The position numbers and the translations under genes were made by a program. Positions 10,976-21,397 of a stretch of DNA of 64,000 bases are shown here, piece by piece. The notes beneath the pieces are model-generated. The model was given only the letters and a program-made list of their open reading frames with translations. It had not been told where the DNA came from and made no database searches. Source of the stretch: Armigeres subalbatus (lineage: Eukaryota > Arthropoda > Insecta > Diptera > Culicidae); contig NC_085141.1 of the NCBI RefSeq assembly GCF_024139115.2, positions 382,378,654-382,442,653 on the forward strand. Direction: 5' to 3'. Numbering within the stretch: position 1 is the first letter of the stretch; the number at the start of each line of letters is the position of its first letter.

Positions 10976-12367
10976 AATCGCGTCTAAATTCAATGATTAT
11001 TTTATTGAAAGCGTTTCAACCATTAACCGATCTATCGAGTTAGTGGATGAACCTGACGAAATAAAACAGCCAGTTAACAGTAACTTGAGATTCGAAGGTT
11101 TTCACCCCATTACATTTCAAGAACTTGAAACGATTTGTTTTAATCTAGGAAAAACGGCTGATATTGATAATGTTAATGCTAAAATTATACAAGATTGCTT
11201 TCATGTCATCGGACACAACCTGCTGGACCTGATAAATGAATCATTGCAAACTGGGCACGTGCCGCAAGTTTGGAAGGAATCATAGTTATTCAATTCAAAA
11301 AGTTGCTGGAACGATTAAAGCCGAAGAGTTTCGTCCCATCAACATGTTGCACACAGTAGAGAAAATTTTAGAACTTGTTGTTAAAGGCCAGCTACTTATG
11401 TATTTAAATAGTAATAACTTGTTAATACCGGAACAATCGGGATACCGGGAGGGTCACTTCTGCGAAACCGCTTTGAACTTGGTATTAGCTAAATGGAAAG
11501 AAAGCATAGAGCATAAAAGATACGATTGTTGCTGTGTTCTTGGATCTTAAACGCGCTTTTGAGACAATTTCTAGGCCCTTATTGTTGAAAACTGTTGGGT
11601 GCTTTGGAATTTCGGGTTCTGCATACAATTGGTTTAAAGCTATTTGTCTGACAGAACTCAACGGACTGCTTTTAATGATTCTGTATCTCGTCCCATGGAG
11701 AACACCCTAGGAGTGCCACAGGGAAGTGTATTGGGGCCCTTTTGTTTATTATGTATATAAATGACATGCGACGGGTTTTACGTTTTGTGATATAAACTTA
11801 TTCGCAGATGATACTGTGTTATTCATTGCAGCTAGAGACTTAGAAGATGCGGTTGAACGCTTGAATGAAGATTTGCATTCTTTAAGTAGATGGTTGAAGT
11901 ACAAACAGTTGAAATTGATTATTAGTAAAACAAAGTACATGATTATTTCGCGAAATCGTTCATTTGATAATGTCTCGGTGAAAATTGATGAAGAGACACT
12001 TGATCGCGTATCGAAAATTAAATATCTTGAGGTGATTATTGATGATAAATTGAAATTTGACCAACATATTGACAATGCCATCAAGAAAATAGCCAAGAAG
12101 TATGGAATCCTCTGTCGACTGAAAAACGAATTAAATATTGCTAGTAAAATACAGTCGTACAAATCAATCATCTCTCCTCACTTGGACTTTTGTCCTTCCA
12201 TTTTGTTTTTAGCAAATCAGACACAAATATCGAGATTGCAGCGTTTGCAGAATAAGATTATGCGTTTGATTTTGAGATGTAACAGATTCACTTCCTCAAC
12301 TTTTGTGTTGGATGCTTTGCAGTGGCTCTCGGTGAAGCAAAGAATTGTGTATTTGACAATGGTGTTC
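10976..12367 (+). pseudogene. Jockey/CR1-like LINE reverse transcriptase, first part
   Basis: A 5'-truncated reverse transcriptase reads through several frames. In order: a pre-RT segment (KFNDYFIESVSTINRSIE at about 10986); fingers motifs (FRPINMLHTVEKILE); a frameshifted motif A (FLDLKRAFE near 11540); motif B (GVPQGSVLGP at 11711-11740); an intact catalytic FADD at 11801-11812; and the thumb (KTKYMII, then a segment ending MVF at 12367). There are frameshifts near 11285, 11520, 11690 and 11790. The frame resumes at 13374 after a Penelope insertion. Motif style suggests the Jockey/CR1 group; the exact clade is unsure. The element would have copied its own RNA by target-primed reverse transcription. 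Confidence 0.85.
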
Positions 12368-12481
12368 GAACGAACGAACGAACACCATGAGAGTAATCCC
12401 ATGTACAACGAAACATTCTTATCAACATAAAATGGCAGCATTTCATCACATGATCCACGAAGGGAACGAAGGAACTACAAC

Positions 12482-13107
12482 ACATCTACAACAGCGAAGA
12501 TCAATGGATACCATGAAAGGACTATACGAGCGATCATAAACAAGAAGGAAAGGACTCTACCCCGAAATGGACATACAACGCTGACACCGATAGAGGAGCC
12601 GCTGAAAAGAGTTTCGGTCCCATATGATAAACACATCACCAACCAGCTACGCCCTCGACTAAGGAAATTCGGCATCGATCTAGTATTCTCCAGTAGAAGC
12701 AACCAACTCAAGTCTCTATTGGGTTCAACGAAGGATAAAGTAGAAATGTTGAATAAGGCAGGCGTTTATAAGATAAGTTGTTCCCAATGTGAAAAATCTA
12801 TGTAGGCCAAACAAAAAGATCATTAGATATAAGGTTCAAGGAACATATGGCGGAAGTGAGTAAGGCGAAAAGAGAAAACGATAAGGGATTACATTACGAA
12901 TTTAGATCTAAGGTAGCAGAGCATGTGTATAAGGAAAATCACCCAATTACGGCATCAAATATTAAAATCTTAAGAAATGTCTCTTCCCCATGGAAACTCG
13001 ATGTAGCTGAGAGTTTGGAAATCCACCGACAGGTACAAACAGCGCTGTTGAATGAGGATCAGGGAAATGGCAGCTCTTGGCTCTTCAAGTTTCTACCTAA
13101 ACAATAA
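12482..13107 (+). pseudogene. Penelope RT C-terminus plus GIY-YIG endonuclease, frameshifted
   Basis: Frame one runs from about 12482 to a TAG at 12802-12804. The next frame, entered near 12797, continues to the stop at 13105-13107 with an intact EH after the R of KRSLDIRF and a helical C-terminal part (SSPWKLDVAESLEIHRQVQT). GIY-YIG nucleases use the tyrosines plus the downstream Arg and Glu. All are recognisable here as GVY, YVG, R and E, split across two frames. In Penelope elements the domain nicks the target to prime reverse transcription. Confidence 0.85.
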
Positions 13108-13217
13108 AGTAATTTACAGTATAGGTAAATAAAGTAGGCAAATAAGATTAGATTAGGTACCTAGCGTAGTATAAATAGTGTAAGTTGCGATTGTTTTCTT
13201 CAAGTCGAGTCGAGTAC

Positions 13218-13268
13218 AAGACACTGAAGACGACCACACAGTTGTGGTCGAAATACGTATCTGCAAAG
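13218..13268 (+). ncRNA. Hammerhead-ribozyme-like motif in Penelope tail
   Basis: CTGAAGA (13224-13230) fits the CUGANGA core. A stem II of 6-7 bp (CGACCAC/GTGGTCG, 13231-13250) leads to GAAA (13250-13253). ATACGTAT (13253-13260) can form the very short stem III, and C13261 is in the cleavage position. Stem I (GACA before the core, TGCA after) pairs only partly here but perfectly in the second copy at 60.7 kb. Either the first C of stem II is bulged or the core G is used in the pair, so the fold is slightly non-standard. Penelope-like elements are known to carry hammerhead ribozymes. Confidence 0.65.
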
Positions 13269-13373
13269 ATAACGAAAATTAACTAGTGGAATTAAATGGA
13301 CAGTACTTAATTCGTCTTAGACGGTTTAATACATTCCACTAAAAGAGCTTAATATATTTTCTGAATGGTGTTC

Positions 13374-13790
13374 ATTTTTAAAGTAATTAACGGATTGCTG
13401 CCTCGATATTTGTGTGATCGAATTGATAGAGGAAGTGACATTCATAGATATAATACTTGAAACGCGGAAGATATAAGAACACCATACTTTTTGCATGGAG
13501 CTTCACAAAATTCTTTGTTTTTAAAGGTATCAATTATTTCAATTCGATGCCTACACATATCAAACGATGCAACGACATTATCACAGTTTAAGAGACTTTG
13601 TGTTTCACACGTAAAAGCTGCCTTTTAAGCAGCTACTTGGTTGACTTTTTATAATTCAATAAATTTTGTATCTTGACGAAGTTTGACCTACGGATTGTTT
13701 GTTTGGACAATTGTATTTTTTATTTATTGAGGCCATGATAAACTGTTTTGTTCGCCTCGATGATGATGATGGATTTTATATATATTGACG
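13374..13790 (+). pseudogene. Jockey/CR1-like LINE, second part (RT thumb and 3' end)
   Basis: This continues the frame of the first part exactly after the 10-bp duplication (IFKVINGLLPRYLCDRID, then RTPYFLHGASQNSLFLKGIN). It carries the conserved LINE tail pattern of a YNxxP-like block and FKG/LKGINYFN. In-frame stops occur near 13460 and 13593. A GATGATGATG run near 13759-13771 may be the 3' tail. Confidence 0.8.
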
Positions 13791-13799
13791 TAATTGTAA

Positions 13800-14382
13800 T
13801 CTGACCTTTTTTTGTGTAGTCTACAAAAGTTTGAGTCTCGCGCGCGCAAAGCAGATATGGATGATTTTTAAAATTTATGTACAGACTTGCGCATTTTCAA
13901 CTGTTTGAATGATTCTTTGGATTAGTAATGGGCTATCTGGTAGAGTTTTGTTCCCGTGGTTGATACCGAAACTTTTGATATCGACGGAGCGGTAACACAA
14001 GTTTTAGTTTTGTTGACGACTTAGATTATTAATTTTATTGATGCTTACGAGTGATAAACGTGGTCTTGTATAAACATGAAACGCGATTCTTGGTGGAACT
14101 TTTGAAATCTATGCGAGAGGTATCACAAGTTTTGCATTTTAGTATAAACTCGAAGTATCACTACCGATGCTTATGAGAATCTGTAGATGAAAACAACAGT
14201 TTTTTTTTAATTTACATTTTTTGCTGGATAGTAATGAAAAGTTATGTAATTCATATCTGTGATGGTAATCAGATCGTTTTTGTTTTTTTGCAAATCTGAT
14301 TAAATTGTTATTATATCATTCAATTAATTATCTTAAAGATAAATCGTCTAGCTCAAACCTTTGTAGGGGTATGTGGCGGGAC

Positions 14383-14423
<41 letters not shown>

Positions 14424-14880
14424 TGATCATTGAAAAATTTAGAAACTTTTGTCAGTTGGGTTTTGCAAAATTCGGTTCTTTTATATTTCAAATCAATCAT
14501 TGGAGAGAGGTGTTGAGAAGCGAAAATTTTAGTTGTACAATAGTTCAGTATTGAGACATTCATTCAAATTTGGGGGAAAGAAGGTGCACGAAATTCCTTG
14601 ATAAATTTGAAAAGATTATCAGCTGGAATAAGCAAAATCCTGCCCAATTTCGAGTTATACACGTTTTAGTTCGAAAAAGCGCTCTGCTGCGAGGGAGCTT
14701 ACCTCAGTTCTTAGTACATACAAAGCTTCCACAAATACCATATAATTGAATCAAATTGAATCATATTGAATAACTCTGATCATTAGGGCTTATTTCAGGA
14801 TCATAAAATCGTCATATGTATATGAAAAGTTTTAAATATCACTGTCTTAAAAAAGCTACGTATCAATCTCAAGCACAAAA
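13800..14880. other. AT-rich stretch with a weak two-copy repeat and an ATC tract
   Basis: GAAACTTTTGATATCGACGG (about 13968) and GGAACTTTTGAAATCTATGC (about 14095), each followed by a ..CACAAGTTTT block, mark a diverged tandem pair with a spacing of about 125 bases. No coding domain seen. Confidence 0.4.
14382..14420. repeat. (ATC)n microsatellite
   Basis: About 13 ATC units. The poly-Asp frame on the minus strand is an artefact. Confidence 0.9.
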
Positions 14881-14884
14881 ACCC

Positions 14885-15412
14885 TAATTAATCCACCTAT
14901 CGGTGATGGTGCCTTTCTCGTTCGTTCAAAAGGGTTGAGAAATATATAAGAAAAGTTTAAAATAACACAAATATGTGGATAGGTCTTATTTTTTAAATTT
15001 GTTTATATGCAAATGCATTATACAATTCCTCGCCGAACGCAACTTGTTGCAAGCAAATCGGATGGACATAAGTGCCAAAAAAATGATTTTGTGTTGTAAT
15101 AATGAAATTAGTATTTTGGGCATAACTTCTGATCCCATTGTCCAATCTGGCCAATTTTCAATAAGAAACAATGAAACAGGATTTTGTTTTGAAACAGATT
15201 GTTGCGAGCGAGTCGGTTGAGGATAAGTCCAAAAAAATGAGTGTTGCATTTTTTTGCATGAAAAAAAAAATGTATTTTGGCCATTGCTCATGAGCCCATA
15301 GTCCTATCCGGCCAAATTTCAATAGCAAAGCAATGGGACAATGTTCCGCATCGAATGCAACCTGTTGCGAGATAATCGGTTGACAAAAAGTGATTGAAAA
15401 GACTTTTTTCCG
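14885..15412 (+). repeat. CCR element copy with three monomers
   Basis: Starts with the CCR terminus (TTAATCCACCTATCGGTGAT then GGTGCCTTTCTCG at about 14887-14922). It contains three diverged monomers (GGGCATAACTTCTGATCCCA near 15118; GGCCATTGCTCATGAGCCCA near 15278). It runs to within a few bases of the right end of the Transib-like insertion. Confidence 0.75.
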
Positions 15413-15439
15413 TGTTTTGTATGGAGTGGCATCACTGTG

Positions 15440-17762
15440 CGTTGTCGAGAACCATTTTCACCGGATTACTGTCCGACATTCTGGCTACGTGCCCGGCCCA
15501 CCGCAGTCTTCCGATTTTCGCGGTGTGAACGATGGATGGTTCTCCCAACAGCTGATGCAACTCGTGGTTCATTCGCCTCCTCCACGTACCGTCCGCCATC
15601 TGCACCCCACCATAGATGGTACGCAACACTTTCCTTTCGTAAACTCCCAGTGCGCGTTGGTCCTCCACGAGCATCGTCCAGGTCTCGTGTCCGTAGAGAA
15701 CTACCGGTCTTATAAGCGTTTTGTAGATAGTCAGTTTGGTACGGCGGCGAACTCTATTCGATCGGAGCGTCTTGCGGGGCCAAAGTACGTACGATTTCCA
15801 GCCACTATGCGTCTCCGAATTTCTCTGCTGGTATCGTTATCGGCGGTCACCAGTGAGCCCAAGTACACGAATTCTTCAACCACCTCGATTTCGTCACCAC
15901 CGATAGAAACTCGTGGTGGGTGGCTCACATTGACCTCTCTTGAGACTCTTCCTATCATGTACTTCGTCTTCGACGTGTTGATGACTAGTCCAATCCGTTT
16001 AGCTTCGCTTTTCAGTCCGATGTAGGCTTCCTCCATCCTCTCAAAGTTACGTGCCATGATATCAATGTCGTCGGCGAAACCAAATAACTGGACGGACTTC
16101 GTGAAAATCGTACCACTCGTGTCAATCCCTGCCCTTCGTATTACTCCTTCCAAAGCGATGTTGAATAGCAGACACGAAAGACCATCACCTTGCCGTAACT
16201 CTCTACGCGTTTCGAAGGGACTCGAGAATGCCCCTGAAACTCGAACTACGCACATCACCCGATCCATCGTCGCTTCGATCAACCGTGTCAGTTTATCCGG
16301 AAATCCGTGTTCGTGCATTAGCTGCCATAGCTGGTCCCGATCGATTGTATCATATGCGGCTTTGAAGTCGATAAATAGATGATGTGTGGGCACGTTGTAT
16401 TCGCGGCATTTCTGCAATACCTGACGTATGGCGAACACCTGGTCTGTGGTAGAGCGTTCACCCATAAATCCCGCCTGGTACTGCCTCACGAACTCTCTTG
16501 CAATTGGTGTTAGTCGGCGACATAAAATTTGGGAGAGTACCTTGTAGGCGGCCTTCAGCAATGTGATTGCGCGGTAGTTGCTACAATTCAGCTTATCGCC
16601 CTTTTTGTACATGGGACACACGACACCTTCCATCCACTCCTGCGGTAGAACCTCATCCTCCCAAACCTTGGTAATCACCCAGTTCAGCGTTCTCGCCAGT
16701 GCCTCACCACCGCGTTCAAACAGCTCACATGGAAGTTGGTCAACCCCAGGGGCTCTGTTGTTATTCAAGCGGCCGAGCTCCTCCGGGGTTTCCTGGAGAT
16801 TCGGAGCCGGAAGTCGCATGTCCTGCGCGCGTGTTCCTAGGTTCATTATCATACCACCACCGTTGTCTGCCATATCGCCATTCAGGTGCTCATCGTAGTG
16901 CTGCCGCCACCTTTGAATAACCTCACGCTCGTTTGTAAGAAGGTTCCCGTTTATGTCCTTACACATATCGGACTGTGGCACGTGGCCCTTACGTGAACGG
17001 TTCAACTTCTCATAGAACTTTCGTGCGTTATTAGCGCGGTACAGTTCCTCCGTCTCCTCACGGTCTCGATCTTCATGCTGGCGCTTTTTCCTCCGGAAAA
17101 TCGAGTTTTGTCTGTTCCGCGCCCGTTTGTATCGTGCCTCGTTTGCCCTCGTGCGGTGTTGCAGCAATCTCGCCCATGCTGCATTCTTCTCCTCAACTAA
17201 CTGCTCACATTCGCCGTCATACCAGTCGTTTCTCTGATCCGGAGCCACCGTGCCTAGTGCAGCGGTTGCGGTGCTTCCAATGGCGGATCGAATATCTCTC
17301 CAGCCATCTTCAAGAGATGCTGTGCCTAGCTGCTCTTTCGTTGGGAGTGCCACTTCCAGCTGCTGCGCGTAGTCTTGGGCTAGTCTACCGTCTTGTAGCC
17401 GCCCAATGTTTAGCCGCGGCCGACGACTCCGACGCGTGTTGTACACCGTCGAGAGTTTTGAGCGCAGACATACTGCATTGAGGTAGTGGTAAGGTAGTAC
17501 GGTAAGTGCGTACGTTCGTGATGTCGGAGAAGAATTTACCGTCGATTAGAACGTGGTCGATTTGGTTTTCCGTTACTTGATTAGGTGATTTCCATGTGGC
17601 CTTGTGGATAACCTTGCGGGGGAAGAAAGTGCTTCGGACTACCATTCCGCGGGAGGCTGCAAAGTTTGTGCATCGTTGGCCGTTGTCGTTCGATACGGTA
17701 TGCAGACTATCCGGTCCGATGACCGGTCTATACATTTCCTCCCTTCCTACCTGAGCGTTCAT
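15440..17762 (-). pseudogene. RTE-type LINE reverse transcriptase (main part of split copy)
   Basis: On the minus strand, bases 17446-15731 hold a 571-codon frame. It has a linker (RNDWYDGECEQLVEEKN), fingers (YKKGDKLNCSNYRAITLL), motif A (FIDFKAAYDTI), motif B (LRQGDGLSCLLFNIALE), the intact catalytic FADDIDIMA and a thumb region (KTKYMIG). A frameshift near 15777 moves the C-terminal zinc-knuckle-like region (LVEDQRALGVYERKVLRTIY...) into the frame at 15674-15432, which is cut at 15440 by the Transib-like insertion. Upstream, 17762-17500 holds the C-terminal endonuclease half (IDHVLIDGKFF) with a deletion/frameshift near 17495 just before the DSDHYL region. Motifs match insect RTE-clade endonuclease/RT proteins. 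The copy is inactive. Confidence 0.92.
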
Positions 17763-18299
17763 GTCACCGATGACGATTTAGACGTCCCGCAGTGGGCATA
17801 CATCGTATGTCTGCTCCAGCTGCGCATAGAACGCTTCTTTCTCGTCGTCGGATCTCCCTTCGTGTGGGCAGTGCACGTTGATGATGCTATAGTTGAAGAA
17901 ACGGCCTTTTATCCTCAGCTTGCACATCCTTGCGTTGATTGGCTGCCACCCAGAAACGCGTTGGCGCATCTTTCCCAGCACTATGAAGCCGGTTCCCAGC
18001 TCGTTGGTGGTACCACAGCTTTGGTAGAAGGTAGCCGCTCGATGTCCGCTTTTCCACACTTTCTGTCCTGTCCAGCAGATTTCCTGCAACGCTACGACAT
18101 CGAAGTTGCGGGGATGTAATTCATCGTAGATTATCCTGTCGCAACCTGCGAAGCCTAGAGACTTGCAGTTCCATGTTCCAAGCTTCCAATCGTGATCGTT
18201 TATTCGTCGCCTAGGTCGTTGCCGATTGTATCGAGTCGTATTATCTTCTATGTCGTTCGTAATGGTTGTTTTCAAAGGCGGCCTATTGGGCCTGCGCAA
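17763..18299 (-). pseudogene. RTE apurinic-like endonuclease domain
   Basis: Minus-strand frame with LGTWNCKSLG (Asn motif), VALQEICWTG (catalytic Glu motif), ELGTGFIVLGK and YSIINVHCPHEG. A stop (TAA at about 17780, where Lys is expected) cuts it from IVIGDMNAQVG, which continues in the same frame at 17762. This is the N-terminal nicking endonuclease of the RTE protein that supplies the primer for target-primed reverse transcription. Confidence 0.9.
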
Positions 18300-18545
18300 A
18301 CCTCCTGTCTCGTCGGAGGGCCGTCGTGTCAGGGCTGTTTACGTCCCACCTAACACCAGGACTTGGGCTTGTGAGCTATGAGCGGCACACGGTCGTTTTG
18401 GCGGAGCCTACTTGCGGATACATGCAGCGTTTTGTAGAGGTTTAACAGGGCCCACTGTCAAACCCCACCACATCCTAGGTAGGCTCCACAACTCGCAGAT
18501 GGCCTTGGTAGGGATCGTTAAGCCCTTGGACATAGTTCCTGCTGC
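18300..18545 (-). repeat. Probable 5' untranslated region of the RTE copy
   Basis: GC-richer sequence continuous with the endonuclease frame, ending where AT-rich DNA starts. Its boundary is inferred from composition only. Confidence 0.45.
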
Positions 18546-18740
18546 CCCAAATCTCATCATATAGCTCAAAAGTGGGATAATGAGTGTCATGTTTTGCCTA
18601 ACAATTCTAGGATCAGTAACATCATCAATAATCACGGCGTTGAATTCAACGTCATATGTATTTAGGAATTGTTATATCTTTGGCTTTGACAATTAAATTT
18701 GACAAAGATATGTAAGGAGTGCATTGTCAATATGACACTT

Positions 18741-18873
18741 GATAGGGTAAGGGAGGTATTTTGGACCACCAGTTCAGTGGCACATATTTTGGACCACTGA
18801 GTGCAAATTACTCTTGGTGGTTCAAAATAAGAGCCCCCGTAAGAGTGGTCCAAAATACATCCTTTACCCTATC
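18741..18873. mobile_element. 133-bp MITE with 29-bp TIRs
   Basis: GATAGGGTAAGGGAGGTATT at the left is mirrored by the right end (18845-18873), with arms continuing through TTTTGGACCAC. The interior repeats the word TTTTGGACCAC. Non-coding, superfamily unknown. Confidence 0.85.
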
Positions 18874-19906
18874 CAGAGGAAAATCACCATCAAGATTGCT
18901 TTTCATAATGTGAGATTTAAATAAGGCAATTTCCCTTCTTTGGCAGGGCCTACAAATTAAGAAGTCCAAGTATTGACGTGGTTGTTAGCTACGTTTGATT
19001 TATTCAATAGAGTATCTTATTACACACTCATGATTAAAACAAACTTCAACAACCTTCGAACATTGTACTTGGAAAAAGTTTCTTTCAATAACTACTACGA
19101 CATCATTCGAGAGCAGTTGTCAAACTTTAAGTTGTTCTCGTTCATGATTGGGTCTGATTTTTTGTGCATTGCTTGTGATGCAATAACTATAGGCGTAGAT
19201 CAAACCAACAAATCAAATGTAACTAACAACTGCGTCAAGTCAACAACAACATGACATAGCCCATCGACTATACGGAAAAGAAATCTACCGTGTTACTGAT
19301 TATTATTGTGCATCGTCAGAACCGATAAGCAAATTGAATAAAGTAATTTTATATTGAATAGCCACGGAGCGTGGAAAACTAGAATATGAAGAATTCACCA
19401 GTAAATGGAAATTTCCATAAACAAATAAAAAAATTACAGAAACCTAAAACATACAAAAAAATTTTATGTGAAATTCAACTTAGTATGTATTCTATTAGCG
19501 CTTCCTCAGTTATTATTTGAAAATTTTTCGTTGCTCGCCACTGCATGGTTATGTATCTTGTGTGGCAGGTTCAATCAATATGTACACTATGCCCAGGGTG
19601 TATCCAATCCGTAAACATCCTAGGCCGGACCGAACCGAACTCGTCATTTCCGGATTGGCATTCCTACGCCTTTGCTCGCAAAGCTAACTGAAGCTAACTA
19701 AAAAAAAAGTTAAATTTGTATTGTTGAAAACCATCTCCTAAACCCGTGAAGCTAAAAGTAGTAAACGTTAGATAAACTATATTGTTGTATGTGGACATAT
19801 TTCCATATCATTTCTACCATAAATCATCTTATGTATATCGTCAGCTTCTTCGTAAATAGTTGAGACGATTTGTGAAAAATAAAAATGATCTAGCTGTAAA
19901 CACTAA
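18874..19906. other. AT-rich spacer with a SINE remnant
   Basis: No recognised gene; a 93-codon frame at 18973-19254 shows no domain I know. At about 19545-19612 the minus strand reads CCCTGGGCATAGTGTAC then CCTGCCACACAAGATACAT, like the 3' body of a Feilai-type SINE. Confidence 0.45.
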
Positions 19907-19920
19907 ATCGTCATGGGTTC

Positions 19921-19942
19921 TTTTTTTTTTAATTTCTTTATT
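19921..19942 (-). mobile_element. 22-bp poly-A-tail-only retroposon insertion
   Basis: A T-tract plus AATTTCTTTATT lies between two perfect copies of ATCGTCATGGGTTC (19907-19920 and 19943-19956). On the minus strand the insert is AATAAAGAAATT followed by As, in other words little more than a tail. It is an extreme 5' truncation of a retroposed RNA. Confidence 0.8.
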
Positions 19943-19956
19943 ATCGTCATGGGTTC

Positions 19957-20905
19957 GATACAACCTGCTTGAGGTGTGAATGTAAACACCATAGCAAATA
20001 CTAAAAACATATTTCATGTGAATTCGATTTTAATCTACCCAGTAATTTCGAAATCTATCCAAAGGCCCCATACCAGTTATATACTGTCTCCGCACCGCAC
20101 ACTGATGACCGAACTGTCTGTGTCCCCAAAGAAGAAAGTAGGGTAGCAGCTCCATCAGCGTCCGTTCTCATCTATTGATCCTAAGAAATCATCCCAATGA
20201 AGCATAACAAGAATACCCTCGCTTTTGAATTATATTCGTTAGAAAGTGATTCCAGTCCTTCATAATAATGAATGAAAATCAAGCATGCAATAATCGGTGG
20301 GTACTGGCACCCTACATAAAGCCGTAATGTACTCAGCACAGCGAACGTGAACTAAATGAGACTTTCATATTGCTGCTATATGTTCTGTCTGCGCTGCCGT
20401 ATGGTGGTTTCGAAGCTACCACGTCCGTCAGCGAGATTTGGCCTTCCTGTCTCGCAATGCCACCCTCGTCGCCACTCGCGTTTACCTTGCTTCAAATTTC
20501 TTCACATATGACGATGAAAAAAAAAGAAGTGTCACATTATGTCGTGGCAAGGTATCACACCCTCTAGCGAAGGTTGTTTTCTTGGCAAATTCCCATAATA
20601 GGGAAGATACAAAATCGACAATCAATTCGATCATGATCGTCACATCTGCTAAAATAAAATGTATTAAGTACATATGTATACCAAAAGCGTAATTTCGCTT
20701 ATATTCATGTTATTAAACTAATGATAATAAAAACGGGACAACATAAGTATTCACTTGTATTCCATGTTGTGATAGATAATCATTAGGAATCATTAATGTT
20801 CGGTGCTACTATGCTTTGCGAACTAGCAAAAACATCTTCAAATTGCACAATACTGTAATATTATCTTAGCAATTCTTCAATTCAACTGGCTATAGCGCAG
20901 AACAA
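19957..20905. other. Spacer, nothing recognised
   Basis: No domain or repeat identified. Small frames at 20370-20692 have no recognisable motif. Confidence 0.4.
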
Positions 20906-20907
20906 TT

Positions 20908-21397
20908 CAACTTCTTCAACTGGCTAGTGCGCTGCACTGGGTCATTACCAAGATTTGGGAGGAGGAAGTTTTGCCGCAGGTGTGGATGGAAGGTGTCGTG
21001 TGTCCCATCTACAAAAAGAGCGATAAGCTGGATTGTAGCAACTACCGCGCAATCACATTGCTGAAGGCCGCCTACAAGGTACCATATTTTATGCCGTCGA
21101 CTAGCACCAATCGCAAGGGAGTTCGTGGGGCAGTACCAAGCGGGTTTGATGGGCGAACGCTCCACCACGGACCAGATGTTTGCCATTCGCTAAGTACTGC
21201 AGAAATGCCGCGAATACAACGTTCCCACACATCATCTATTCATCGACTTCAAAGCCGCATATGATACAATCGATCGGGACCAGCTATGGCAGCTAACACG
21301 GATTTCCGGATAAACTGACACGGTTAATCAAAGCGACGATGGATCGGGTGATGTGCGTAGTTCGAGTTTCAGGGGCATTCTAGAGTCCCTTCGAAAC
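20908..21397 (+). pseudogene. RTE-type LINE copy 2, RT fingers and palm (5' part)
   Basis: Plus-strand RTE reverse transcriptase closely related to the copy at 15.4-18.3 kb: WVITKIWEEEVLPQ, then YKKSDKLDCSNYRAITLL. After frameshifts near 21085 and an in-frame TAA near 21191 it reads through motif A (FIDFKAAYDTIDRD near 21240), and small deletions follow. It is 5'-truncated at about 20908. The sequence resumes at 23321 after a 1.9 kb insertion. Confidence 0.88.

Larger units (their letters stand above)
12368..13363 (+). mobile_element. Penelope-like element, 5'-truncated, with GIY-YIG domain
   Basis: A 996-bp insertion flanked by the 10-bp duplication AATGGTGTTC (12358-12367 and 13364-13373). 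It encodes the end of a Penelope-type reverse transcriptase (TTAKINGYHERTIRAIINKK near 12488; VPYDKHITNQLRPRLRKFG) followed by a GIY-YIG endonuclease. The endonuclease shows GVYKISCSQC (near 12761) and, after a frameshift, YVGQTKRSLDIRFKEHM (12799 onward). The coding part ends at 13107, and a 3' region with a hammerhead-like motif follows. RT plus GIY-YIG is the hallmark of Penelope-like elements. The frameshift between GVY and YVG makes this copy dead. Confidence 0.9.
9734..15439. mobile_element. Transib-like insertion, 5.7 kb, no transposase seen
   Basis: The ends are perfect 13-bp inverted repeats, CACAGTGATGCCA (9734-9746) and TGGCATCACTGTG (15427-15439), flanked by the 5-bp duplication CGTTG. 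The uninterrupted RTE sequence at 58.86 kb and 24.08 kb shows the empty site. Transib elements are known for 5-bp target duplications and termini like CAC(A/T)(A/G)TG, related to the RAG recombination signal heptamer. The shared 11-mer CGGAAAAAAGT lies 9 bases inside the left heptamer and 20 inside the right one. The interior is mostly other repeats: a minisatellite, a MITE, a LINE with a nested Penelope element, and a CCR copy. I see no transposase. The right-hand 11-mer may instead belong to the neighbouring CCR copy. Confidence 0.75.

Noticed and set aside
15390..16025. 211-codon plus-strand frame opposite the RTE gene
   Set aside because: It is the antisense shadow of the RTE reverse transcriptase, whose minus-strand motifs are unmistakable.
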